Below, one piece after another: positions 54,305 to 64,000 of a stretch of DNA of 64,000 bases. The stretch is from Aporrectodea caliginosa (taxonomy: Eukaryota > Annelida > Clitellata > Crassiclitellata > Lumbricidae). Made by a program: the position numbers and the translations under genes. The stretch covers positions 582,001 through 646,000 of the forward strand of contig JACEVL010000805.1 in assembly GCA_020284085.1 (NCBI GenBank). Direction: 5' to 3'. Numbering within the stretch: the first letter of the stretch is position 1; every line of letters begins with the position of its first letter. Under the pieces are notes generated by a model. It was not told the origin of the DNA, did not search any database, and saw only the letters and a list, made by a program, of their open reading frames with translations.

Positions 54305-55425
54305 TGACTTCTATTACTAATCTAATCTAATCAAATGAATTCTATGGCGCCATTACAATAATGCTCAATGCATCTGTCGATGGTCATTTCAACTGAAATA
54401 GCAGTTAACCATTAACGGTCAACAAATCAGTCATTAAGGCTGGACCCAACTGAGTAAAGTCTGGCCATTCGCATTCCACAGGGCAAATAAATACCAAGTG
54501 GAGACAGAGAATGTCACGGTCGGGCTTTTTCGTCGTCGGCTGTCTTCAGTGATCCGTGTCATGACCTTGCCAACAATGCACCCTTCCCGCCCCATCATCG
54601 TCATCATCATCATCATCGTCACCACCGAAAAGGCAATGAGGGCAGAGACATTTATCACGGACTCCTCGCGCAACTGAACAGCAGCAACACCGTCACCGTG
54701 CCAACAACAACAGCCGCGATGACAAGCCAAGACGTTCGTCGAGTTGAATTTGAATCCACGCTTACGATTCGATGGCATTTATAACAGACGTGAATTATTC
54801 AGCACGTCTTGCTAGATGACGGCTAACGTGTAACGGACCTTCAACGCCCGCGTTCGCCTGCCCAGCACCCCTACCTACAGACGACATAAAACCGTTACAT
54901 ATGAAACGGATTCGCATGGATGATCAAGCTATGCTTTCTCGATTCACCCATGTGTGCGCCTCAAACGAAACGACGCTCGAGTTTGTACGTCGTATAAAGC
55001 CCGGCATGTTTAACTTAAAGCGTAGACCTCGTGGGTTGGTGTAAAATACCAGTCCATGTATTTCGGGTAAACAACGGTAGCTAAGTAGGTGTAGGGTTAC
55101 AAGAATCCCAGCCCTTGTTAATCTAACAGGGGCACACCAGACACAGTTCCACGAAACAGGAAGAATTGTCCAGGGCTTGGACTCCATTGTAACAATCTTT
55201 GGCGAGCCTTTGTCCAAAGTGTTGCCATTTCCAATCATATAATCCGGGGCGGTTTCCAGGTCAGGTGAAACCCAAGCATGATGATGTTTTGCTTCATTTT
55301 AAGAGAATAAATAATATTCTCTTATACAGTTCGTTAGAAACTTTTCATTGCCTAGGACTTGGCGTCAGTATGACTACAATTAAGAATCAACGCCTTTAAA
55401 TCATGTGTGTCTGGAATCAACACTC
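54305..55425. other. Gene-free stretch, nothing recognised
   Basis: Only small ORFs and a CAT triplet run (54,596-54,620). Confidence 0.4.
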
Positions 55426-55429
55426 ATAC

Positions 55430-55610
55430 ACGGTGGCCGATTGGTTAAAGCGCATGGCCTGTATCACTGAGAGTGCAGGTTCAAGGCTCACCTGAGGCAG
55501 TTACTGTGTAGGGACCTAGAGCAAGCCCTTGCTCACAATAGCTCAGCGCCATCAAAGTACTGTCGCACTTCTGAGCTTTGGAAGGAGGGCAATATCAAAA
55601 TACAATTGTA
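55430..55610 (+). mobile_element. SINE family E copy: tRNA-like head plus shared core
   Basis: Head GGTGGCCGATTGGTTAAAGC and box B GCAGGTTCAAGGCTC, then core CAGTTACTGTGTAGGGACCT and TTGCTCACAATAGCTCAGCG, with a (TTGTA)n tail. The core matches family A although the head differs. Confidence 0.7.
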
Positions 55611-55700
55611 TTGTATTGTATCTGGGCATTTATAAAGCACCTCTAGCAGTAATGACTATTCAGAGGCGCTTCCAGCTTGAGCACTCCGAGGAAACAGAAG
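55595..55700 (-). mobile_element. LINE 3' terminus
   Basis: TTGTATTGTATTGTATC, GCATTTATAAAGCACCTCT and CAGAGGCGCTTCCAGC, the minus-strand form. It abuts the SINE E copy tail to tail. Confidence 0.55.
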
Positions 55701-56369
55701 TTTTCAAGCAAAGGACTGAAGTGGATAAACCACCTGCCAAAATCTCAGCCCACATTTATGGGGCAAAGGTTACTTCGCAAAGAAGGACCCACAATTGCAA
55801 AGGCGCGGCGTTGAGCAATGGCTGTCCTAGTCCGGGGGGGGACGACGAGGTCAAATCTAACACTAGAGCAAAGGGACCTGAGAGAGAGAGCAGAGTCCGG
55901 AGTGTTGTACAATAATTGTTCTCATGCACAGGTATTGTAGATCACAGCCAATCAATCTATTCTAATAGATCGATTCCAACATGATTACAGATAGAGCGTC
56001 ACTATCATAAATACATACAGTATCAATAAACGTTCCCTTCAATTAAAACCGTACTCAATCACACAATTGCAGAGGTCGAAAAATCTGGCAACCCTGAGAA
56101 ACCAGAAGTGACTCCATGGAAGGTACTTCAAAAGGCCACATTACTGCAAGGTCAAAACAGTAATGAGCCCTTTTGAGGCAATTAGACAAATATGTGTGAC
56201 AGCACTTGACAGCATGCAGTCGGCTTGTTTCAGTGAACATTCTAGTGATAGTAATTACCGGAAATTGACTGTGTAGTTACATTAGCACTGTGACAGGACA
56301 GCTGCTACAAGGATTGTTCAATCTACTTCAAAGCATCACATAAATAACATATAATTATAATAATCAATC

Positions 56370-56570
56370 AAATATACATATAACACGTACATATCCATAT
56401 ATGTAACTATTGCGCAGTACTTTTTGGCAAATTAAATATAACTGTAAATCCCCTATATACATGTATATGACTATTGCGCAGTACTTATTGGCAATTTAAA
56501 TATAAATGTATACTATACATCCGCTATATATAACTATTGTGCAGTTTAAACATCACTTAAATCCCCGAAA
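56370..56570. repeat. Three-copy direct repeat around ACTATTGCGCAGTACTT
   Basis: ACTATTGCGCAGTACTTTTT, ACTATTGCGCAGTACTTATT and ACTATTGTGCAG with GGCAAATTAAATATAA spacers, units of about 70 nt. Confidence 0.75.
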
Positions 56571-56984
56571 TCTAAAAAAATTTGCCTTATTTTTTGGCAG
56601 TTCAAATGTAAATGTTGATCTCCTAAATTTCTCAACCATTACCAGCATTTAATATATAAAATCAAGTCTGCCAGAGCCAGCTTGTTGGTTCTCTTATAGC
56701 GCCATGTCAGAGTCTGGGATTGGAATAAGACGTAAACTTTTTGCACCCAGCCATATAAGAAACAACTTATCAAAAAAAATTGTTCCAACGACATGAGGCC
56801 TTTGTGGTCCGATATTTATAATGAAAGAGCAAATAATAACAAACACATGATTAACACAATAGCAATTTGTCTAAATTTTATGGAAAAGGACAGTGTGAGT
56901 GGAAAAAGAGACCCACCACACCAGTTATTTATGTAACTACAAAATATTCATCAATATAAGTAAATTCAAATGGCGTTTAATCTC

Positions 56985-57065
56985 AATCAATCAATCAATC
57001 AATCAATTTCGTTTATTCACAACACCAAGCTGACAGGTCGCAACTTGTTACAGGTAACAGATAGG
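56985..57065 (-). mobile_element. LINE 3' tail with (AATC)n
   Basis: (AATC)n, TTTCGTTTATTCACAAC and AAGCTGACAGGTCGCAACTT. The related tail at 42,750-42,810 and the 60.0 kb SINE C tail share this layout. Confidence 0.45.
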
Positions 57066-57579
57066 AAAAATTGTCTAAGCTCTGACAGTTAGTTATTAAC
57101 TCTAGACCACAACGGCTAACAATTTTTGAAATGATGTCATTTGTGAACAAACTTTCCTTTGAAAAATGTTGTTCAGTAAAAGGACAAAACAATATGAATC
57201 ACTGGCCACCCTTTTACACTTTGAGCACAAATCATAGCTTGGAAAATGATAGCCAATTGGTTGTTTTCTAAATTTTATGCAAAAATTTATTAATTTTGAC
57301 TGCAAATTATTGTAAAGTTTACTACGAGGTCACTTTTTTCCACTTACAGTGTACAATTAAGCGTTGCTGTATCAAGCACCAGAACTAGCTATCGATAATC
57401 AACTTCCAACTTTGAACCAACTAATGAGAAACATCAGTAATTTGTTCCGTATTTCCAGTTATACCAACTTGATAAAGCTGTCAGTCGATTAGAAAAGGTC
57501 CACAAAACCTAATTGAATTTCACATCTAACATTCGTTACACTGAACCACAGACCCGAAGGGTGTATCCAGTTCGTCAGC

Positions 57580-57700
57580 AATAAATGTAAATGTAAATGT
57601 TTTTATACAGCGACTGTATGGCCTTGACCCTGTTCAGGAGAGATCCTTCACCACCACTGCCCCTGTGAATGGGCACCACCCTATTCTATTCCTCCATTCC
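57580..57700 (-). mobile_element. SINE family D fragment
   Basis: TTTTATACAGCGACTGTATG, GCCTTGACCCTGTTCAG and CACCACTGCCCCTGTGAATG match the 31.96 kb copy; AAATGT units form the tail. Confidence 0.55.
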
Positions 57701-57979
57701 TAGATTCTTAACAGTCGGATTCATTTACCAGCAAAGTTGTTTAGTAGCTTGATGGATCAGAGGTTGTTTCCCAGTTCCCTAACTAGCCATTACACTTGTA
57801 CCACTTGAATTTGAAATCCATGCCCTGCGGTTATAGCCCAAGGCACAATCACTCAGCAACTTCGTCTGCTGAATTTACAGAACAGCTGCACTATGGTCAT
57901 TTCTGAAGTAGTGGTAAAGTACGTAACTTGTAACTGTAATTACGATAATTTATACAGCATCATCAGTACCAAGCTACTT

Positions 57980-58520
57980 CTAGGATGTTTTACAAGTTTA
58001 CACTGTCAACTGTCAGTATAAATGCAATTAAGACTTCCACAAGTACATTTCTAACATTTGTAACGTATTCATCTGTAAAGTACGAAGCTGTGCAAACAAG
58101 TAAGAAACACGGACGACGTCGTAAAGCTGAAACGATCCTAGCAGAGTGTGTAATTTATTGCTCAATTAACTCACGGGATGATTCAAGGCCAACATCGTCG
58201 CTCAGAGGCGCTAAACTCGACGACCGACGAACACCCATTCCGTTTAACTTCGCGTGGGAACCTCAGCTCAGACCAACTCAGTCCTGCTCCAACTCCGACC
58301 AGTTCGAGTCAACAAGGCTTGTTTAGAGTCGAATGCAATTGAGGAGAATACATCCGCCACTGGAGACACTCACACGCACAGCAGTTCACAACCACACAGA
58401 CAGAAAGGTATGTCAGAGACACGGCGCCGTCTGACCAACTCGGTCAGGTAGCCTCGGATTACCTGTCGACAAAAACTCGGTAACCGGAGACGACCTGCAG
58501 GGATTAACTTTTTCAATAAA
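57980..58520. other. GC-richer stretch with two plus-strand ORFs, not recognised
   Basis: ORFs of 113 and 65 codons overlap in different frames. No motif is recognisable. I do not call a gene. Confidence 0.2.
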
Positions 58521-58684
58521 CTTTAAAAAAGAGCGCCTCCCACGAAATTCCAGACTTGGCCTTGAACGGTACATATACAGAGCATGCAAATAAGACGGAA
58601 CACATCTGGGACCTGTTGTCAGTATATTTGCCCGTCACAGCACTGAAAAAGTTACAAGAAATCAGCTTATTTAAACAACGTGTT

Positions 58685-59051
58685 TAGGGATGGGCTGATT
58701 ACTCGTTCAGTAGTAAGTTCAGGCCGGATTTTGCACTAATCGGTATTAATCGGAATAGGTGAACCCAGGCCTTAAAATCCGAATAACAAAAAAATAATAT
58801 TTTTGACCAAAAACAATTTCTTCTTTCATTAATGCAGAAATAGTAATCTGTTTCTGGTGACTTCCTGCGGTAATCTTTAATCTTTAATTATCATCAAAAG
58901 TCTTTCCTTGGTTTGGTTTTATGGTTTATCTTTAATATATATCTGCAATTAAAATGAATATTGCCGATTAATCGGATCGGAATCGGTGATAAAAGCAGGC
59001 CGACTAATCGGAATCAGAAATGAGCAAAAAATGCCAATCAGCTCATCCCTA
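58685..59051. mobile_element. 367-bp hAT MITE with perfect 8-bp TSD
   Basis: Ends TAGGGATGGGCTGATTA and (inverse) TAGGGATGAGCTGATT; duplication AACGTGTT at 58677-58684 and 59052-59059. Internal TAATCGG repeats. Confidence 0.93.
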
Positions 59052-59574
59052 AACGTGTTACATATAATACAAGCAACATAATGTTGGAATAAGTCTGTTT
59101 TCGTGTAACTTTGACTGAGCAGCAATGAGCAAATATATAGCGGCAAACCCTTTATTAGCAACGCTGGCATATATGCCAAGGCCACCAGAGGTTACTACCC
59201 TTTCGGTTAGCTTGAGGGACTTCTCAACTTCTGTATACATGGCCATAAAATTTGCCCTATAATCCACTCAATTGTGATTTGCAGTCAGTTACCAGACGGT
59301 GGCAACACTAATTGTTTTATTGTAGGTCATAACTCGATGACAATCATTATGAGACAATTTAATTATCAGGCCTACTATTAAGACGGTACCACCATTTATA
59401 TAGAGATCTTGACATACATACACACACATATATTTATCAACTGCATATAAGCCACCCAAGAACAACAGCAAGAATACAGGTATACGAGTGATATAGAAAG
59501 GGGATGCAATGAGGGAGGGGTAGAGAAGGAGAAATATAGAGGGAGAGATATAGGTAGAGGGAGATGGAAAAGGA

Positions 59575-59640
59575 GAACATTTATAGCGCCCTTCGAGATA
59601 TTTACTCAGAGGCACATGAAATCTCACCTTGTAAATTATG
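59575..59640 (-). mobile_element. LINE 3' terminus
   Basis: ATTTATAGCGCCCTTCGAGA, TATTTACTCAGAGGCAC. The same block in plus form is at 61,372-61,412. Confidence 0.55.
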
Positions 59641-59681
59641 TGCCCCTACAAGATAAAGGCCTATGGATGTGACCAATTTTG

Positions 59682-59690
59682 TATATATAT

Positions 59691-59735
<45 letters not shown>

Positions 59736-59860
59736 AAATCGTGTGTGTGTGAGTGTGAGTGCGTGTGTGCGTGTTTGTGTGAATATGTCCGAAATAGAGA
59801 CAGAGATAGACACGGAGACAGAGAGAGATAGACACAGAGACAGAGAGAGACAAAGACAAG
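59682..59860. repeat. (TA)n, (GT)n and GAGACAGA arrays
   Basis: Three adjoining simple repeats. All ORFs across them are artefacts. Confidence 0.95.
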
Positions 59861-60004
59861 TGTTGATGGCAGTATGCATGCACATGCGTGAGTGAGCATA
59901 AATGGTGCTTCATGTGACATGGGGGCCAGTGTTCAAAAACACCGCCACATAACCAATGACCGAAGAATAGTGTCAGCATTTCTCGGACACTCAATCACCC
60001 ATTA

Positions 60005-60680
60005 ATAGAATAATAATTCTCTTTATTGAAGCAATCTCGGTTGACAAACCGCAACCGGTTACAGTGTTATGCAGGGTGCGACCGTACGTTGAGTTCCATA
60101 ATAAAATACGCGTATCATACGTATTTTTTATCCCCGAATGTAAAATACGCGTATTATACGTAAAAATACGTTGACTTAGAAACAATTTAATGTTCAATGG
60201 TGTGCCATACGAGCACTTCGAGTCGTCAGAGTCGGACGCAAACTGAATTTGTTGATGTTTCAGAAGAATACGCGCAGTAGATACCTTACAGTGAACTTTG
60301 TTAAGTTTGTTTTTGGCAGCTATGCCTTTTAGTAACTTAGTTAACTATGTTGCAACGTTTCGTGTTCAATTTTACAATTATAGGGTACAACGTATTGTAA
60401 CGTACGGCACGCAAAGTTTTACCGTACGCGTATTATACGTATTTTATCGTCCAAAATAAAATACGTATAATACGTACGGTCGCATCCTGCAGTTATGCAA
60501 TTGAAACAATTCACAAATGACAGAAGACATAAATCTTAACTACTAACAGAACAGACAGCCTGCAATACACGGCGCTAATAGCAGCCTACAAAGCATGTCC
60601 GCCCAACGGGGGCTCGAACTCGGTACCTCTCGATCTCTACGCCAGATGTTATCCAATGCGCTATCGGGCCCCCATGAAGA
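60005..60680 (-). mobile_element. SINE family C copy split by a MITE
   Basis: Head and body are at 60,490-60,680 (inverse of GGGGGCTCGAACTCGGTACC and GGCGCTAATAGCAGCCTAC); the tail is at 60,005-60,071 (TTCTCTTTATTGAAGCAATC). The MITE 60,072-60,489 separates them. Confidence 0.75.
60072..60489. mobile_element. 418-bp hAT-like MITE nested in SINE C
   Basis: Ends CAGGGTGCGACCGTACG and CGTACGGTCGCATCCTG are almost perfect inverse repeats. Internal AAAATACGCGTATTATACGT units recur four times. Flanks AGTGTTATG and CAGTTATG suggest a decayed duplication. Confidence 0.85.
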
Positions 60681-61039
60681 ACCACACTATACCATAGGGC
60701 GCAAGGAAAAGAGTCCATTGCTTTGGGGTTGATAGAATCTCAACCCCTAGCTACTACCAGTTGGCCTCTTGTCTTTAGGAGGGAGACGAGCGGCTGCGGA
60801 AAGCAAACAGGATGTGTCACTAAGACGTACAGAATGCCAGACGACTGGAGTGTTTGTCTAAGACGAAAGTCTGGACATGGCAGCCACTAATGTCATCAGC
60901 AGGCACAAAGACATCAATTGTCTGGAAATAGGTACACTTATTGTTCACATTCAATAAAGCAAAGCCCCATGTTCCAGGGGGCGGGGTGTGTGTGTGCTCA
61001 TTTCATACTATTGGCTCACCATGGTACAAGGCAAAGGCA

Positions 61040-61250
61040 CTTGTATGAGGTAAAGGTAACATGTAGTTTACAAGATAAAGAGAACATGTAGTTTACAAGA
61101 TAAAGATAACATGTAGTTTACAAGATAAAGGTAACATGTAGTTTACAAGATAAAGAGAACATGTAGTTTACAAGATAAAGATAATATGCAGATTACGCTA
61201 TAAAAGATAGCATGTAGTTTACACTATAAAGATAGCATGTAGTGTGCCCG
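61040..61250. repeat. 26-nt minisatellite AACATGTAGTTTACAAGATAAAGA
   Basis: Seven or more copies (unit AACATGTAGTTTAC then AAGATAAAGAT) at 24-26-nt period, with one more at 61,330. Confidence 0.9.
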
Positions 61251-61545
61251 TGAATAAGCTGGTGCCCCGCTTGGCTTTCGAGTGGCGCTTTAGAAAGTTT
61301 GGAGATTATGATTATGAGATTAAGATTAGTTTACAAGATAAAGATAACATAATTTACAAGGTGAGAGTACATGTGCCTCTGAGTAAATATCTCGAAGGGC
61401 GCTATATAAATGTTCAATTACATTACATGTTGCTTACAAGGTGAAGCTAATGACATTTAACATCATAATATAGCTACTAGTGCTCTGATTGCTTTTGCTC
61501 TTTGAGTGGTGCCATATAAATGTCCAATTACAATTACAAAGGTAG
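61240..61545 (+). mobile_element. Three consecutive LINE-type 3' tails
   Basis: 61,248 GTGAATAAGCTGG..AAGTTTGGAGA type; 61,372 CCTCTGAGTAAATATCTCGA with GGGCGCTATATAAATG; 61,490 TTTGAGTGGTGCCATATAAA with (AATTAC)n. No coding part remains. Confidence 0.55.
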
Positions 61546-61656
61546 ACTGACTGACTGACTGACTGACTGACTGACTGACTGACTGACTGACTGACTGACT
61601 GACTGACTGACTGACTGACTGACTGACTGACTGACTGACTGACTGACTGACTGACT
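61544..61656. repeat. (GACT)n tetranucleotide, about 28 perfect units
   Basis: Uninterrupted. It accounts for the SVSQ-repeat ORF on the minus strand. Confidence 0.98.
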
Positions 61657-62164
61657 GCATTTCCTCAGAAGTGTATTCTTGACACCTGAGTATTGTTATG
61701 CCAAGGCACAAAAACCCAAAGCAATTCAACAAGGGCAAGACAGTTTTTAACCTTAAAAGCTCCGCTACAAAGATGCCTTCAACAGCTAATAAAAGCCTTA
61801 AGCGTGTACAATACGTAGAATAGTGAGTCAGCCTGTGATACGCTATAAAAGGAACTGTCATGGGTGGGCACAAGTAAATCCCCTTCTTCTGACCCATTAA
61901 ACCTACATATCTTCACCCAGGGTCTTCGAAATTCAATGAGAAATTGAAAGCAAACTACCAGCGACACACACCCCTGTTCAGACCTTGACATCGAAGGCCT
62001 ACTTCTTGCATCAACCAAAAAAACATCCATAGAAACGACTCTTAAAGGACGCTCCGGGTAAATACGTTGAAACGTCAGCTTTACATTGCAGCCTTTGGAC
62101 GCCATGTCCACTTCCGCATTATACCGAAAGTGCTTTGACTCAAGCATCTGAACAGAGATGGATA

Positions 62165-62373
62165 AATACGTTTGGAAAGCATCTAAAATAATATTAACTA
62201 ATTCTGCGGTATGTAAACAACTATTGGTCCGATTGTTTGGAATGGGCTTCCCCATACAGTTGCCACTTCTACCTAGAGATTCTTCCGACATATTCTCCAA
62301 CAGCCTAAAGTCTGTCCTTTTCTGCAGGGCTAGATGGGATCTCCTCCGAGTAGAAATCTTAAAGGGGCGTGAC
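62165..62373 (+). mobile_element. LINE C-terminal remnant
   Basis: A plus-strand reading with RLFGMGFPIQLPLLPRDSSD then FSNSLKSVLFCRAR, like the end of LINE ORF2, and AAATCTTAAAGGGGCG at the terminus. A MITE is inserted directly in the terminus. Confidence 0.5.
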
Positions 62374-62712
62374 TAGGGTTGTTAAAATAGTTTTTTTGGC
62401 AATCCGAATTTCGGTTTTAGAAATCCGATTTTAAACCGAATTTCGTTTTTTATTGGCCTTCATAGAAAATGTAATATATTATTATATAACGCAAGTTATT
62501 TTATATATTAGGTATCGTAACGTACGTTAATAAATACCTTCTTATCTGCCAGCTATTTCGATTAAAACAATCGTAAATAAAGAAATGCATTTAATCTTTC
62601 TGGCATTTCTTGAAATTTTCACTACTTTCGAATTTCGTTTTGTCAATAATAAAAACCGAATTTCGTTTTCAAAACCGAAATTTGGATTTCCGAATTTCGT
62701 TTAACATCCCTA
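62374..62712. mobile_element. 339-bp hAT MITE with 8-bp TSD (one mismatch)
   Basis: Ends TAGGGTTGTTAAAA and TTTAACATCCCTA; flanks GGCGTGAC (62366-62373) and GGCGTGAT (62713-62720). Internal AAACCGAATTTCGTTTT palindromic units. Confidence 0.9.
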
Positions 62713-62994
62713 GGCGTGATACAAATTTCCTCAATGAACGAATTTAAACTACTTTCCCATACTATCATAAAGTATTTTACACAGCACAATATCTTGGATA
62801 TTGCGGCTTTAACTTCCTACATTAAATATCTTATTACATAAGCGCCAGATATCATGGAGTTTGCAGTTACCTCAGCTTAACGTAAGGTAAGGTTAGGTAA
62901 GTTAACTTAAGTACTGCTGATCTGTTTTACTACATACCACTATCCATATTAATCCTGAGAAGTGTGGTTCTGCATGGGCTGAACAATACGATAC

Positions 62995-63225
62995 CATACA
63001 ATATAATAGAGCTGTATTTGACATCACATTGCCCTCCTTCCAAAGTTCAGAAGTGCACACGCGACCATACGACAGAACATCGACGGGATGGCGCTGAGCA
63101 GTTGTGCGTGAAGGACCAGCTCAAGAGCCCTTCACCACGACCGACCGACCGACCGACCGCTTCAGTGAGGCTCGAACCCTTACCCTCCCCGTTACAGGCC
63201 GAGCGCTCTAAGCTGCTGTGCCCCA
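62995..63225 (-). mobile_element. SINE copy: tRNA-like head and shared core
   Basis: Inverse head GGGGCACAGCAGCTTAGAGC and box B GGGTTCGAGCCTCAC; core GCGTGAAGGACCAGCTCAAG; a small (GACC)n expansion lies inside. Confidence 0.65.
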
Positions 63226-63584
63226 CGATGTTTCTTCCACTGAAGCATAAACAGACATACGGTATCTGCATCCGTAATAAACAGGCAATTGCTTTCGCAT
63301 CGTCCGATGTTTATATATTTCAATATTAATCAACTATATGCGAGACCTCTCCTGCACCGATGCAGGAAAATTTACGGCAATACTAATCATTAGTCGCGAA
63401 AAAATTGCATCAAAATCGGAATTCCATCTGCTCACATACCATACAACACAATTTTATCTCATAACAACATATAGAAAAAAACAAAAAACTGCACCCGATC
63501 AAAAAGCAAAGAATGCGAGCATCAGCAGCAAACACAGAGTGGACTCAATAAGCAAATTCTTCCAACAGAACAGATCACTCGTAA

Positions 63585-63850
63585 TCGTAATCGTAATCGA
63601 GAATTTATATAGCACCACTCAAAAACAGAGGCGCTCCCGATCCGGGCCAGCGTCTTCACTGGTAGAGAGAGGTTTTCAGGCGCTGACGGAACTGGTCAAA
63701 AGAAATAGAAAAAAGGAAACAGAGAAAAGGTCAGTCCTGAGGGTCTGAGGTAACTGGTTCCAGCTATTGGGACCAACAGTAGCGAAACTCCTAGACTGGG
63801 CCGTAGAAGTATACGCACCCGCGGGACAACCAAGTAACCACTGTACTGTT
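63585..63850 (-). mobile_element. LINE C-terminus and 3' end, inverse copy of 45.9-46.1 kb
   Basis: TCGTAATCGTAATCGTAATC, TTTATATAGCACCACTC and AGAGGTTTTCAGGCGCTGAC; the order matches 46,110 back to 45,910. The coding block FDQFRQRLKTSLYQ is read on the minus strand. Confidence 0.7.
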
Positions 63851-63980
63851 TCATCGCTGGAGTTGGACTGGGAGTACCTCTGAGTAGGTTATCTTGAGGG
63901 GCGCTATATAAGTCCTGTGAATGAATGAATGAATGAATGAATGAATGAATGAATGAATGAATGAATGAATGAATGAAGTT
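63850..63980 (+). mobile_element. LINE 3' end with (GAAT)n tail
   Basis: GGGAGTACCTCTGAGTAGGT, GGGGCGCTATATAAGTCC and 15 GAAT units. Same family as 23.6, 25.1 and 28.5 kb. It abuts the preceding LINE copy head to head. Confidence 0.7.
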
Positions 63981-64000
63981 CATCAGGTGCTGTTTCTCAT

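Noticed and set aside
55430..55505. Possible tRNA gene
   Set aside because: The A and B boxes are present but the cloverleaf is degenerate and the sequence continues into the SINE core, so it is a SINE head.
61463..61897. 144-codon ORF with an SVSQ repeat
   Set aside because: Most of it is the (GACT)n repeat.
61779..62300. 173-codon minus-strand ORF
   Set aside because: It has no recognisable motif, overlaps a LINE C-terminal remnant on the other strand and lacks any splice or neighbour support.

Overview
The window is animal nuclear DNA, most likely from a marine invertebrate. It has large GT-AG introns, about 40% GC by eye, and dense SINE, LINE, hAT-MITE and microsatellite content. I cannot name the phylum from the sequence. 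The only gene I can support is a single EGFR/ErbB receptor tyrosine kinase gene on the minus strand. It reads from right to left and fills positions 424 to about 31.5 kb. Twenty-three coding exons were placed by matching the translation to the conserved order of the EGFR family and then fixing splice sites. Every one of the 22 junctions keeps reading frame, giving 1,357 residues plus stop, before a signal peptide that I could not place with confidence. The order is L1, furin-like Cys-rich II, L2, Cys-rich IV, an additional Cys-rich segment typical of invertebrate EGFRs, one transmembrane helix, a juxtamembrane segment, the kinase and a C-terminal tail with Tyr docking motifs. Two features of this gene stand out. 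The catalytic loop reads HCDLAARN instead of HRDLAARN. One intron carries a 771-bp hAT-type element whose 8-bp target-site duplication is exactly the first 8 nt of the intron, so the insertion duplicated the 5' splice site. Layout: 1-423 is 3' flank with a CRE-containing minisatellite and a possible poly(A) signal. 424-8021 holds the tail, kinase, transmembrane and membrane-proximal exons. 8531-24891 holds the rest of the ectodomain exons. 31441-31471 is a probable 31-nt N-terminal exon. From 31.5 kb to 64 kb I find no convincing gene. That part is upstream or first-intron DNA with 5'-truncated LINE ends, several tRNA-derived SINE families, short hAT-like MITEs (several with 8-bp duplications), long AT, CA and GGAT arrays, one GC-rich patch (44.56-44.79 kb) and one uncertain double-frame ORF (37.2-37.7 kb). 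The repeats form a consistent picture. Many LINE remnants end in a shared GGCGCTATATAAA-like terminus followed by different short tandem repeats, and at least one tRNA-headed SINE ends with the same tail, which suggests that it borrows the LINE machinery. Coordinates of repeats are by eye and approximate unless target-site duplications are given.
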